Shown here: one piece after another, positions 10,073 to 17,907 of the stretch
Layout of the letters: every line of letters begins with the position of its first letter
Position numbering within the stretch: the stretch's first letter is position 1
Source: SB11 sp037968475
GTDB taxonomy: Bacteria > Bacteroidota > Bacteroidia > UBA8524
Length of the DNA stretch: 64,000 nucleotides
Assembly (NCBI GenBank): GCA_037968475.1
Contig: JBBKVO010000001.1
Location: 1-64,000 of the forward strand
Direction: 5' to 3'
Notes under the pieces: generated by a model
Seen by the model: only the letters and a program-made list of their open reading frames with translations
The model's database searches: none
What the model was told of the DNA's origin: nothing
Position numbers and translations under genes: made by a program

Positions 10073-11431
10073 ATGAAGCAACACCCCTATACCGTATTTG
10101 TAGTTGAAGATAACGAGTGGTACAACAAACTGCTTGTTTATACTTTGTCACTTAATCCCGATTATAATGTCAAAAGTTTCTTTTCGGGAAAAGAGGTATT
10201 AAACTGCCTGCACGAGAAGCCCGATGTAATTACTATTGATTACAGACTACCGGATATGGACGGTGAGGAATTAATGCGCAAAATACAGGCTGTTAATCCT
10301 GATATCGAATTAATAATAATATCTGAACAAGACGACATTAAAACGGCTGTAGAGCTGCTGAAACAAGGGGCTTATGATTATATTGTTAAGGAGAAAGATA
10401 TACGCGACCGCCTGCTAACCACAGTAAATAATACGCGTAAAAACAGCCACCTGAAAGAGCGTATTACTACGCTAGAGCGTGAGGTGCAAAAAAAATACGA
10501 CTTCAAAAAAAATATCGTTGGTAACAGTACTGCTATTGAAAAGACTTTTGCGCTGATTGAAAAAGCTATTAACACCAATATAACCGTTAGTATAACCGGC
10601 GAAACAGGCACAGGGAAAGAAGTGGTGGCGAAGGCCATTCATTATAATTCGTCAAGAAAAAACAAATCTTTCGTAGCCGTAAATGTAGCCGCAATTCCTG
10701 CCGATTTGGTTGAAAGTGAATTATTCGGTTATGAAAAAGGGGCATTTACAGGGGCAAACACCCGTCGCATCGGTAAGTTTGAAGAAGCTGACGGAGGCAC
10801 CCTCTTCTTGGACGAAATAGGCGAAATGGATCTTATTTTTCAGGCAAAACTACTACGTGCCTTGCAGGAAAAAGAAGTTACCCGTTTGGGCAGTAATACA
10901 CCCGTAAAAACCGATTGCCGTATTATTGTTGCCACACACCGCAACTTGCAAGAGTTGGTGAAGCAAAAGCAATTTCGTGAAGACTTATTCTATCGCCTGT
11001 TTGGCTTACCAATTGAGATACCGCCGCTTCGCGACCGTAGTGATGACATATTGCTATTGGCCAAATTCTTTATTGATAATTTCTGCGCCGAAAACAATAT
11101 GCCCCCTGTAACCATTACTGAAAGCGGCCGAAGCAAATTGCTTTCTTACGGTTATCCCGGCAACGTACGCGAATTAAAGTCAATGATTGAACTGGCTGTG
11201 GTAATGAGCAACGGCAACACTATCACCGCCGATGATATTACCACCATTAATCAGGGAACTCTAACCGATACCTTGACACAAGAACTTACTTTGAAAGAAT
11301 ACAACAACCGTATTATTGAGCTTTACCTTAAAAAGTATGACAACGATATAAAAATAGTAGCCGATAAACTGGATATTGGAAAATCAACCATATACCGTTT
11401 CTTGAAGGAAAAAGAAACCCCAGCATTATAA
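10073..11431 (+). CDS. NtrC-family sigma-54-dependent response regulator
   Basis: The 452 residues form the full three-domain architecture. The N-terminal receiver has D56 in TIDYRLPDMDG. The central AAA+ domain has Walker A GETGTGKE at 176-183 and the sigma-54 contact loop GAFTGA at 223-228. The C-terminal Fis-type helix-turn-helix is DIKIVADKLDIGKSTIYRF. It activates RpoN promoters from upstream sites. Sigma-54-like boxes at 6155 and 11543, both next to DUF4382 genes, are the obvious candidate targets. It starts 34 bp after the kinase gene and is likely co-transcribed with it. Confidence 0.95.
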   Translation: MKQHPYTVFVVEDNEWYNKLLVYTLSLNPDYNVKSFFSGKEVLNCLHEKPDVITIDYRLPDMDGEELMRKIQAVNPDIELIIISEQDDIKTAVELLKQGAYDYIVKEKDIRDRLLTTVNNTRKNSHLKERITTLEREVQKKYDFKKNIVGNSTAIEKTFALIEKAINTNITVSITGETGTGKEVVAKAIHYNSSRKNKSFVAVNVAAIPADLVESELFGYEKGAFTGANTRRIGKFEEADGGTLFLDEIGEMDLIFQAKLLRALQEKEVTRLGSNTPVKTDCRIIVATHRNLQELVKQKQFREDLFYRLFGLPIEIPPLRDRSDDILLLAKFFIDNFCAENNMPPVTITESGRSKLLSYGYPGNVRELKSMIELAVVMSNGNTITADDITTINQGTLTDTLTQELTLKEYNNRIIELYLKKYDNDIKIVADKLDIGKSTIYRFLKEKETPAL

Positions 11432-11460
11432 CCTCTATTTGTTCTTATTTTGAATTCCTT

Positions 11461-11477
11461 TTTCCCAAAATGGGAAA
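11461..11477. promoter_or_regulatory. Palindrome, putative activator-binding site
   Basis: TTTCCC-AAAAT-GGGAAA is a 6-bp inverted repeat 30 bp after the regulator stop and about 66 bp upstream of the sigma-54-like box at 11543. Thirteen of its bases recur at 6036. It could instead be a weak terminator, but no T-run follows (AATTTAAC). Confidence 0.4.
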
Positions 11478-11542
11478 TTTAACACACTATATACTTCTAT
11501 CAAATTGCTGTTTTTCAGCACATTAAAAAGTTTTTTTAGCAC

Positions 11543-11557
11543 TGGCATTAGGTTTGG
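11543..11557 (+). promoter_or_regulatory. Sigma-54-type promoter
   Basis: TGGCATTAGGTTTGG matches TGGCAYN-N4-TTGC except that the last base is G, with GG-N10-GG spacing. The predicted start would be about 12 bp downstream, leaving roughly 20 bp of leader before the ATG at 11588. Confidence 0.5.
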
Positions 11558-11587
11558 ATTTAAATAAATACCAAAATCTTTACTGTT

Positions 11588-12136
11588 ATGAAAACTTTAA
11601 AAAATAAACTAACAAAATTTCTCGTGTTAGCTGCTTTTACAGCTTTTATTTATACTGATACAAATGCACAAGAGCCTGCTATAAACACAGGAAACTACCA
11701 CACTGCTATAGGCTTGCGTGCCGGAGGGACTTCAGGCCTTACTATTAAACACTTTATGGGCAGCGGTAATGCTATTGAAGGTATTATAGGTACTTGGCCG
11801 AATGCCTTAAGTGTAACAGGTCTTTATGAGTGGCATGTTGCCCAAGCAGATGCCCCCGGCTTGAAGTGGTATTATGGTTTGGGTGCCCACGTTGCATTCT
11901 ATAGCGACAGGTACTATTATTACCGCGAAGGCCCCAATGGCCGCCACTACAGGTATTACAACTATGTAGGCAACAGCACAGGGCTGGGTGTTGACGGTAT
12001 TTTGGGATTGGAATACAAAATCCCCCCTATTCCTTTCGCCTTGAGTATTGATATAAAACCTTATGTAGAGTTTAATAGCAACAACGCCATCTTTATGGCT
12101 TTTGACCCAGGGTTAGGTATAAAATTCACCTTTTAA
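11588..12136 (+). CDS. Outer-membrane beta-barrel-like secreted protein
   Basis: The 182 residues start with a signal peptide (MKTLKNKLTKFLVLAAFTAF, cleavage after TNAQ). Alternating beta-strand sequence follows, with glycine turns and an aromatic patch (RYYYYREG, RHYRYYNY). It ends in a strand with terminal Phe (GLGIKFTF), as outer-membrane barrels do. No specific family was recognised; it resembles small 8-strand barrels of Bacteroidota. It is first in a two-gene unit with the DUF4382 lipoprotein, 28 bp apart, behind the sigma-54-like promoter. Confidence 0.8.
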   Translation: MKTLKNKLTKFLVLAAFTAFIYTDTNAQEPAINTGNYHTAIGLRAGGTSGLTIKHFMGSGNAIEGIIGTWPNALSVTGLYEWHVAQADAPGLKWYYGLGAHVAFYSDRYYYYREGPNGRHYRYYNYVGNSTGLGVDGILGLEYKIPPIPFALSIDIKPYVEFNSNNAIFMAFDPGLGIKFTF

Positions 12137-12164
12137 TCAATTAAAACACTAAAAACTCATAGCC

Positions 12165-12713
12165 ATGAAAAATCTAAAATTAACCTTAATTACTCTGGTA
12201 GCTTTAACCATTGCGTTATTGCCCGCCTGTAAAAAAGACCCTACCACTACCACTGGGGAGATGACTGTACTAATGACTGATGCCCCCGGTGATTTCAAAG
12301 AAGTGAACGTTGAAATAAAAACTGTAGAAATACACTACAATGATGGGGATACTGTAAACGGATGGATAACACTCCCTACCAAAGCAGGGATATATGATCT
12401 GTTAACCCTACGCGACAGTGTAACGGCACTGATTGCCAACGGAACCAATATGAAGGCAGGTAAAGTAACCCAAATGCGATTAATTTTAGGCACCAACAAT
12501 ACCGTTGTTATTGATTCATTGGGGACTTTCCCACTTGCCATACCCAGTGGTCAAAAAACAGGGTTGAAACTGAATATTAATGCAGATATTCCGATTGACA
12601 TGAACCTTGTGATTACACTTGATTTTGATGCAAAAGCATCTATCATAAAAACCGGCAATGACGAATATATACTGAAACCGGTAATAAAAGTTAAAGAAGC
12701 TAAAGTATTGTAA
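12165..12713 (+). CDS. DUF4382 domain lipoprotein (short paralogue)
   Basis: The 182-residue lipoprotein has a signal ending LLPAC22KKD. A DUF4382 domain fills the rest (MTVLMTDAPGDFKEVNVEIK near the start, LDFDAKASIIKTGNDEYILKPVIK at the end). Unlike the protein at 6218 it has no C-terminal regulatory-like domain. It lies downstream of the barrel gene at 11588 and ends in a clear terminator, so the pair forms one transcript. Function is unknown. Its position mirrors the paralogue at 6218 about the two-component genes. Confidence 0.9.
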   Translation: MKNLKLTLITLVALTIALLPACKKDPTTTTGEMTVLMTDAPGDFKEVNVEIKTVEIHYNDGDTVNGWITLPTKAGIYDLLTLRDSVTALIANGTNMKAGKVTQMRLILGTNNTVVIDSLGTFPLAIPSGQKTGLKLNINADIPIDMNLVITLDFDAKASIIKTGNDEYILKPVIKVKEAKVL

Positions 12714-12754
12714 TAAAGTAAAAGCAACATATCGATTTCAAAAAAACCTCCTTT

Positions 12755-12789
12755 AAACGTGGGCGAAGGGATTCGTGCCACGTTTTTTT
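12755..12789 (+). terminator. Intrinsic terminator of the barrel/DUF4382 unit
   Basis: AACGTGG (12756) pairs with CCACGTT (12778), followed by a run of seven T. It lies 42 bp after the stop codon at 12713. Confidence 0.8.
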
Positions 12790-12816
12790 GTTACCAACCA
12801 CCACCACTATGCCCGC

Positions 12817-13030
12817 TACCTTTGCAACATTATTAATATAGGGCTTTACTGTGCTAAGGTAAAAAGATATGTGGATGCACCTAAAACATTGCTAAAGGGA
12901 TAAGATAGAACATTAATTAGCCCCAGACAATTGTTCGGAGCTATTTCAATTTTAATAATTCTTTATTTTGACACGCCTTTTTGGTGCATAAAAACCGTAT
13001 CAGACTTCTATTTTAGGAGGAGTCTTTTTT
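12817..13030 (+). ncRNA. Candidate untranslated transcript (promoter-to-terminator unit)
   Basis: This fills the 400-bp gap 12714-13115. A perfect TAnnTTTG box (TACCTTTG, 12817-12824) would start a transcript near 12830. An intrinsic terminator (GACTTCT 13003 with AGGAGTC 13018, then six T) would end it near 13030. No credible open frame fits between them: a 62-codon frame at 12931 crosses the terminator. The -33 element is not convincing. This is a roughly 200-nt RNA candidate without known family resemblance. Confidence 0.25.
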
Positions 13031-13064
13031 CCTCCCCTATTCTAAAAAAAGAATACATCAAGCA

Positions 13065-13092
13065 TAAAAAAAGCCACCCAATGGGCGGCTTT
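13065..13092 (-). terminator. Intrinsic terminator for the 13116 gene
   Basis: On the minus strand AAAGCCGCCC-ATT-GGGTGGCTTT is followed by a T-run. It has a 10-bp stem with one mismatch and begins 24 bp after the stop codon. Confidence 0.85.
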
Positions 13093-13115
13093 AGTGAAAA
13101 TTGTTTTGTGGAGGG

Positions 13116-14108
13116 CTAAAAATCACACTTATTTAGGTCTTTAAAGTCTTTTTCTTGTATCAAAGCCACATCGGGTGCCGCTTTTGCTTTGCCTTCCATA
13201 TAAATTACTACTTCCATAGTCTCGGCACTAACAATTACTTTGTAGCAAAGTATATACGTTTTCTTTACACGGTCAAAAGGGTTGGTAAAAGTAGAGTAGG
13301 GTATTAAAACCATATAAAACGTTTCAGCATCATTGTTTGCAATGGCATTGTCTATATCATCACGATTTTTTTCTACTTTAAACTTCGATTTTTCATAATA
13401 TTTTCTCACACCATCTTTATCAGCTTTTGGCGATAAAAGTTCAGCATCAATCAGCAATGTTTTTTTCTTGTCAAGTTTGGCACAGTTAGCCATAGCTTGT
13501 GTTTCCATAAAATCAAATGCATCGCTGGTAGTTTTCTTTTCCTGCATATATGCAATATTGTTTACCGCCATTTTAACAATAAAATCATAGTCGTTGGCTA
13601 TGTTCTCGGCTTTTTTACGCATAGCAGCATAGGGCATCATAATTTTATAATCAGGTTCGGCAGTACTTTTTTCAGGGCGATAAAGTACCAGCATTATAGC
13701 TGTACCTTCTTTACGGGTGATAAATGCATCAGTTCCACCCACTTCTACAGGAGATAACATAACTGATTTTCGGTCGCGACCTTCAATCATTTTTTTTACC
13801 TCACTAGATGTTTTATACTCTATTTCAGTATTTAGTTTCCAATGTGCCGCAACAGCTTTTTGTATGTTCTCGTTATAATTTTTTATAAAGGCTAAATAAT
13901 TAGTAACCCCTTCAGGATTATCTTTAATCTCCTTGTTTAGTTTGGCTAGAGCAAATTCATCCTTTTCTAAAATCTCAACTATAAGCGTACGCCTGTCTAA
14001 GCTGTTAAAATCAGTATAACGGGTTTCAATACTTACATTAAATTTTTGAGCGTTTGCAGAAAGGCTTGCAAAACCGGCTGCAATAAGCAACAGTACTAAT
14101 TTTTTCAT
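13116..14108 (-). CDS. Secreted protein of unknown function
   Basis: The frame could extend to 14177, but the ATG at 14108 (MKKLVLLLIAAGFASLSANA then Q) gives a proper signal peptide and 330 residues. The mature part is mixed alpha/beta and Lys-rich, with no domain I recognise. It contains a tract rich in charged residues (EKSKFKVEKNRDDIDNAI) and ends LNKCDF. It is a single-gene unit with its own terminator. The product is probably periplasmic or surface-associated. Confidence 0.8.
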   Translation of the reverse strand: MKKLVLLLIAAGFASLSANAQKFNVSIETRYTDFNSLDRRTLIVEILEKDEFALAKLNKEIKDNPEGVTNYLAFIKNYNENIQKAVAAHWKLNTEIEYKTSSEVKKMIEGRDRKSVMLSPVEVGGTDAFITRKEGTAIMLVLYRPEKSTAEPDYKIMMPYAAMRKKAENIANDYDFIVKMAVNNIAYMQEKKTTSDAFDFMETQAMANCAKLDKKKTLLIDAELLSPKADKDGVRKYYEKSKFKVEKNRDDIDNAIANNDAETFYMVLIPYSTFTNPFDRVKKTYILCYKVIVSAETMEVVIYMEGKAKAAPDVALIQEKDFKDLNKCDF

Positions 14109-14273
14109 CGTGTGCAGTGTTTTTAAAGTTAGCAATCTGCAACTATTTTTGGGTTTTAGTTGCAGCCATTGTGGCAAAATAAATACTTTTACCGTAAAAT
14201 AAAAGGTGCATAAACTATACCACGCTTTATTTTAGGGGGTATAGGTAGTGTACAGGGTTACTAATAGGCACAA

Positions 14274-14624
14274 ATGCTACAAACAATACATACAGTTTTT
14301 ATACAAAATGATGAACCTGTGCAAAACTGTTTGTTTGCCATGTACCACATTGCTATGCAATATAGTGATGAAATGGGCGAGGATTTGAAATATGGTATGC
14401 CACTTATTACCTATAAGGGGAAACCTTTTTGCTATTTGTGGACAGATAAGAAAACTAAATATCCGTATTATCTGATGGTGAGGGGAGATAAAATAAATCA
14501 CCCTACCTTAGAACAAGGCGATAGAAAACGAATGAAAATTTTGCCTATAAACCCTCATGAGGATATACCTGTTGAAATTGTATATGCAGTTTTTGATATG
14601 GCAAAGGTATTGTATATGCAATAG
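14274..14624 (+). CDS. DUF1801 domain-containing protein
   Basis: The 116-residue cytoplasmic protein shows the DUF1801/YdhG-like pattern: an N-terminal helical segment, then EDLKYGMPLITYKGKPFCYL and a short beta region (YYLMVRGDKINHP). Family members bind small ligands or remain uncharacterised, so no reaction can be assigned. It is divergent from the 14108 gene, a single gene followed by a strong terminator. Confidence 0.75.
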   Translation: MLQTIHTVFIQNDEPVQNCLFAMYHIAMQYSDEMGEDLKYGMPLITYKGKPFCYLWTDKKTKYPYYLMVRGDKINHPTLEQGDRKRMKILPINPHEDIPVEIVYAVFDMAKVLYMQ

Positions 14625-14664
14625 GCCACATAAATGGCAAAGATTACCGACTAAGGGTAAAAAG

Positions 14665-14690
14665 GAAAGGGGTCGTTGCCGACCCCTTTC
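14665..14690 (+). terminator. Intrinsic terminator after the DUF1801 gene
   Basis: A perfect 11-bp stem, GAAAGGGGTCG / CGACCCCTTTC, has a 4-base loop and is followed by GGAATTTTAAAA. The tail is only weakly T-rich. Confidence 0.75.
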
Positions 14691-14754
14691 GGAATTTTAA
14701 AAAAACACTATCAAAAATATATCAAAGGTTTTATCCTTTGTGCTCATCGACTTG

Positions 14755-14910
14755 TTAAAGATTCTTTCGCCCCTGTATAAGGCGTAATAAGATTGAGATA
14801 ACGGCAATTACCAGTAGGATATGTATAAGGCCTCCGGCATTGTAACCTAAAAACCCTATTGCCCATGCAACAATTAATATTACTGCTAGTGTGTAAAGAA
14901 AACTGCTCAT
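14755..14910 (-). CDS. Lmo0937-family small membrane protein
   Basis: A 51-residue frame read directly from the sequence: MSSFLYTLAVILIVAWAIGF, then LGYNAGGLIHILLVIAVISILLRLIQGRKNL. It has two hydrophobic helices separated by GYNAGG, which is the pattern of the lmo0937/DUF5670 family. It lies 15 bp downstream of the barrel gene at 14926 and is the last gene of the stress-type operon. A weak 6-bp hairpin (CAAAGG/CCTTTG) lies beyond its stop. Confidence 0.85.
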   Translation of the reverse strand: MSSFLYTLAVILIVAWAIGFLGYNAGGLIHILLVIAVISILLRLIQGRKNL

Positions 14911-14925
14911 ATTTTTAATTATTTA

Positions 14926-15537
14926 TTAATGAATGGCTAAGCCAATGGTTGATACTCCCGAAGACAAATCAAGAAATGCACCTATTTTACTGTTAAAATG
15001 ATATTCAGTACCTAAGTGTATATCAAGGTACAAAGGATTGGGGCCACGGTAATAGTCTTTGTCGCCTGCATACCCATCGTCCCAACGTTGGTTCACAATT
15101 GCAAAGCCAATAGAACCTGCTAAGTAAAAATCCCAATCAGAATTAGCTCTAACAATATCATCAAAATAATAAGAGCCTTTTACGCCAATAGGTATAACGG
15201 TTTCTCTATAAGTGTAATACCTGTAAGGGTAGTTTTTGTTTCCCCAGTAATAGCTATTTGTCAATCTGTAAAAGCTGATAAACGGGGCTAAAGTGAAATT
15301 TCTAGCCACATTAAGCTCGTAGTTTATATGAAAAACAGGTAAACTACGATTGGGGTACCCATTGGTGTAGCCGTAGTACCCAAGTCCTAAGCCCAAGTTA
15401 AGTGTATTACCAAAGTCTCCACCTCCCGATGTTCTACGAGTAGTAGTGGTAGTAGTTGTTGTAGTGGTAGTTTGGGCAGATACATTTGTACCCGCTACTA
15501 CAGCTATAAGTAATGTTATTAGTATTAGTTTTTTCAT
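14926..15537 (-). CDS. Outer-membrane beta-barrel protein with an 11-Thr tract
   Basis: The 203 residues begin with a signal peptide (MKKLILITLLIAVVAGTNVS, then AQ). A run of eleven Thr plus RRTSGGG follows directly after the cleavage site. The rest has barrel-like alternating strands (TLNLGLGLGYYGY, LYLDIHLGTEYHF, VSTIGLAIH). The Thr run is encoded by trinucleotides and could vary in length. Its neighbours are other envelope proteins of the same cluster. Confidence 0.82.
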   Translation of the reverse strand: MKKLILITLLIAVVAGTNVSAQTTTTTTTTTTTRRTSGGGDFGNTLNLGLGLGYYGYTNGYPNRSLPVFHINYELNVARNFTLAPFISFYRLTNSYYWGNKNYPYRYYTYRETVIPIGVKGSYYFDDIVRANSDWDFYLAGSIGFAIVNQRWDDGYAGDKDYYRGPNPLYLDIHLGTEYHFNSKIGAFLDLSSGVSTIGLAIH

Positions 15538-15574
15538 GTGTCTTTATTTGATGTATTGCTTGATTGGCTTTGGC

Positions 15575-16222
15575 TTATAGCCTAAAGCCAACGGTAAATT
15601 GCAACCACTGGTTTTTGTAACGTGGGGTTGATGATGACCCGTCGCCGTTATTGGTTTGAAAATCCCAACCTGCTCTTCCTGAAACAACTATATGATCAAC
15701 ATTAATGTCAGCACCTACCACAAACCCTAATATGTTTTTACGCACATTATCGTTTTTAAACTCTTCGTCTTGTGCTGAACTGTTAGTACCAAAAGTGTAT
15801 GTATTTTTTTGGTGCGTTAGATAAGAATATTCAGGGCCAAGCAAAATTGTAAGAAACGGACTAGGTTTTAATTGAAGGAATAGTGGTATATCAACATAAG
15901 TGTATGTTCTTGAAAATGAGTACGATGTACCCAGTAAAGTGCCTGAGCCTTGAAACCCTTTTTGAGATATTAAAACTTCGGGCTGAAAACCAAGGAATTT
16001 CCCAATGGGGATACCTAAAAATACACCTCCTGCAAAACCTACCCTAGGGTCGGCTCTAAAATCTTCCCCTTGTTCATCCCAAACATTGGCATAGTTTATA
16101 CCTGCTTTAATCCCAAACGTTACATTTTCACGAGAATCTTCTTTATCATTGTCATCTTGAGCACTAAGGTTAGTAGAAATTGCAAATGACAATATACATA
16201 TAATAATAAGTATTTTTTTCAT
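15575..16222 (-). CDS. PorT-family outer-membrane beta-barrel protein
   Basis: The 215 residues comprise a signal peptide (MKKILIIICILSFAISTNLS, then AQ), an acidic linker (DDNDKEDSREN) and an OMP_b-brl_2/PorT-like barrel. Typical strands are FGIKAGINYANV, GGVFLGIPIGKFLGFQPEVL and YVDIPLFLQLK, with a terminal strand WLQFTVGFRL. The family includes PorT of T9SS but is mostly uncharacterised, so no secretion role is implied here. It lies in the CsbD-led operon. Confidence 0.88.
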   Translation of the reverse strand: MKKILIIICILSFAISTNLSAQDDNDKEDSRENVTFGIKAGINYANVWDEQGEDFRADPRVGFAGGVFLGIPIGKFLGFQPEVLISQKGFQGSGTLLGTSYSFSRTYTYVDIPLFLQLKPSPFLTILLGPEYSYLTHQKNTYTFGTNSSAQDEEFKNDNVRKNILGFVVGADINVDHIVVSGRAGWDFQTNNGDGSSSTPRYKNQWLQFTVGFRL

Positions 16223-16248
16223 GTTATTTTTGTTTAATAATTGTTCAA

Positions 16249-16701
16249 TTATTTTGTGTTTTTAGTCATGAAATCTTTAAACGATTGTCCCAACTCATCC
16301 ATGTCTCTGCTAAACTCTGTTTTAAAAGCTTCCCAGTTATCTTCACCTTCAACCACATAATCATCCATTCTTTTCTTCATGTCAGTGTTTTTCTTATCCA
16401 ACTCAGCTATTTTTTCGGTATATTCAGCTTTAGCTTCGCTTTTTTTAGTTTTAATTCTTTCATTAAACTCTTCAATGCTTTTATTATTTGCCGATATTCT
16501 TTCGTTAGTTTCTTTTTTGTAGTTCTCAACGTCTTTTTGCAAGTTTAGGTTAGCTTCCTCAAGCTCTTTGTTAGCTTCGTCAACATCTTCCTGAGCGTTT
16601 TCTACCTTCTTAGCAGGTGAGTTACAGCTTGTAAAGATTATGCCTGTAAATAATGCACACAGAGCTATTGCTAAAATTGATGTTTTTATAGTTATTTTCA
16701 T
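16249..16701 (-). CDS. Coiled-coil lipoprotein
   Basis: The 150 residues carry a lipoprotein signal ending FTSC26NSPA. Residues 30-115 are almost wholly a charged coiled coil (VENAQEDVDEANKELEEANL, then NERIKTKKSEAKAEYTEKI). The C-terminus is short and acidic. It is probably a periplasmic stalk or spacer protein. It sits between CsbD and the PorT-like barrel. Confidence 0.82.
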   Translation of the reverse strand: MKITIKTSILAIALCALFTGIIFTSCNSPAKKVENAQEDVDEANKELEEANLNLQKDVENYKKETNERISANNKSIEEFNERIKTKKSEAKAEYTEKIAELDKKNTDMKKRMDDYVVEGEDNWEAFKTEFSRDMDELGQSFKDFMTKNTK

Positions 16702-16742
16702 TTATTGTAATTCGGTTTTTATTTTAAATTGGTGTGTAGGTT

Positions 16743-16931
16743 TTATAATTCTGAAATTATTTTTTTTATTTCGGCTTTTGTTTTGCCAAGCTTGACTTGC
16801 AATCTACCTTCCAACTCATCTTCTTTGCCCTCCACAAAAAGTAAATCATCATCAGTAAGCGTAGCAAACTTTTGTTTCAGTTTTCCTTTTGCTTCAGTCC
16901 AATTTCCTTTCAATTCAGTAATGTTTTTCAT
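16743..16931 (-). CDS. CsbD-family stress protein
   Basis: The open frame runs to 16973, but the ATG at 16931 (MKNITELKGNWTEAKGKLKQ) starts the family consensus and gives 62 residues, the usual CsbD length. The motif of Trp, Lys-Gly repeats and GKEDELEGRLQ is typical. CsbD proteins are small, hydrophilic and induced by general stress in many bacteria; the biochemical role is unknown. It is first in the operon running to 14755, behind the promoter/operator at 16949-17023. Confidence 0.9.
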   Translation of the reverse strand: MKNITELKGNWTEAKGKLKQKFATLTDDDLLFVEGKEDELEGRLQVKLGKTKAEIKKIISEL

Positions 16932-16948
16932 GTATTTTATATGTATTT

Positions 16949-17023
16949 CAAAGGTGCGATTGTTTAATGTCAAAAATGTTATACAATATTTTTAATAAGT
17001 TACATTAATCACTTGTTTTTATG
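16949..17023 (-). promoter_or_regulatory. Stress-cluster promoter with 25-bp upstream element
   Basis: Read on the minus strand, the -7-like box is CACCTTTG (16949-16956). Upstream, after exactly 42 bp, lies a 25-bp element at 16999-17023; in plus orientation it is GTTACA, two variable bases, then AATCACTTGTTTTTATG. The same element, spacing and box type occur at 18809-18883. A regulator, perhaps the AraC-type protein at 19262, could bind it. Confidence 0.6.
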
Positions 17024-17133
17024 GGAATAATCTACGTGCAACCTTTCTCTATTGTTTTAGTTAGTGTTGATAGTAATGCAAGAAACGATTTCTTTAAAAT
17101 ATAAAAGCTTAGTGAAAAGTATAGGATAATATT

Positions 17134-17517
17134 TTAAACCTTTTCAGATTTACCCTTAAAAAAATATTGTAAAATATTTTTACTTACCTGTTTTATAGCC
17201 TCAGGATGTTTTGCAACTACATTGGCAATAGTGAATTGTAAAAGAGAACCGGCTAGTTTTACAAGTGGGTTGTGTGATGATGCTGTAAGCGCTTTTTTTG
17301 ATATATAACCCGTTGCAATTCCTATTGCATTGTTTAGTAAGTTTTCTTTAATTTCTTCTGATGAGCTTATTTCGTGCAGTGTATTTTTTAATAAATTCAC
17401 CGGCCTTAGGCTTTGATAGGTTATTTCAAGTTGTAGCTTTAAAACCTCTAATTGCACAGCTTGTACAGCTTGCAATGCAACAATTTTCTCGTTTAACAGC
17501 TCTTCTGCACTTTTCAT
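17134..17517 (-). CDS. Conserved hypothetical protein of the stress cluster
   Basis: The 127-residue protein has no signal peptide. Its N-terminal helix (LNEKIVALQAVQAVQLEVLK) may form a coiled coil. A mildly hydrophobic middle follows (NNAIGIATGYISKKALTASS), then a Lys-rich tail. Its start overlaps the stop of the holin-like gene (ATGA), so the two are translationally coupled. It probably works with that membrane protein. Family not recognised. Confidence 0.7.
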   Translation of the reverse strand: MKSAEELLNEKIVALQAVQAVQLEVLKLQLEITYQSLRPVNLLKNTLHEISSSEEIKENLLNNAIGIATGYISKKALTASSHNPLVKLAGSLLQFTIANVVAKHPEAIKQVSKNILQYFFKGKSEKV

Positions 17518-17870
17518 CCTGTTTTTTGTTTTAAAAGCAGACTTATTACGGCATTATTAACAGGTTTTATTATTAGGCTTTTACTAAATGCAATAAGCAG
17601 CGTTACAATAAGTGCATAAAAACCGGCAATAATAAAAAAACCATAGTATACCTTGCCCAGCAATTCGCCTAACCACATAGCAACCCCAATATTTATTGCC
17701 ATTACAAACAATACTATTACTGCTGCAATTATAAGTTTTGCTGCCAAAAGAGATATAGCTTTTGCCGATTTACTTATAGTGGTTAGCTGCAATACTTCAA
17801 ATGATGTTTTGCTATAATCATCAGCCTTAGCTAAAAGTGTTTCTATTGGCGTTGCGGTATCGTTAGTCAT
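17514..17870 (-). CDS. Phage-holin-superfamily-like membrane protein
   Basis: The 118 residues comprise an N-terminal amphipathic helix (KADDYSKTSFEVLQLTTISK) followed by two transmembrane helices (about 42-66 and 74-96). This topology fits DUF1469/holin superfamily III proteins, often found beside YtxH and CsbD genes. No lytic function is implied and no phage genes are near. It is coupled to the 17134 gene and lies 37 bp after YtxH. Confidence 0.7.
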   Translation of the reverse strand: MTNDTATPIETLLAKADDYSKTSFEVLQLTTISKSAKAISLLAAKLIIAAVIVLFVMAINIGVAMWLGELLGKVYYGFFIIAGFYALIVTLLIAFSKSLIIKPVNNAVISLLLKQKTG

Positions 17871-17907
17871 AATTTAATTTTTTGGTAAAAAGTATTAATA
17901 ACTTTTT

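Noticed and set aside
12931..13119. 62-codon plus-strand frame
   Set aside because: It crosses two intrinsic terminators and has no start context or family resemblance.
17514..17870. Holin-like gene as evidence of a prophage
   Set aside because: No phage structural, lysis or integrase genes are nearby; this protein type occurs with YtxH/CsbD in stress clusters.
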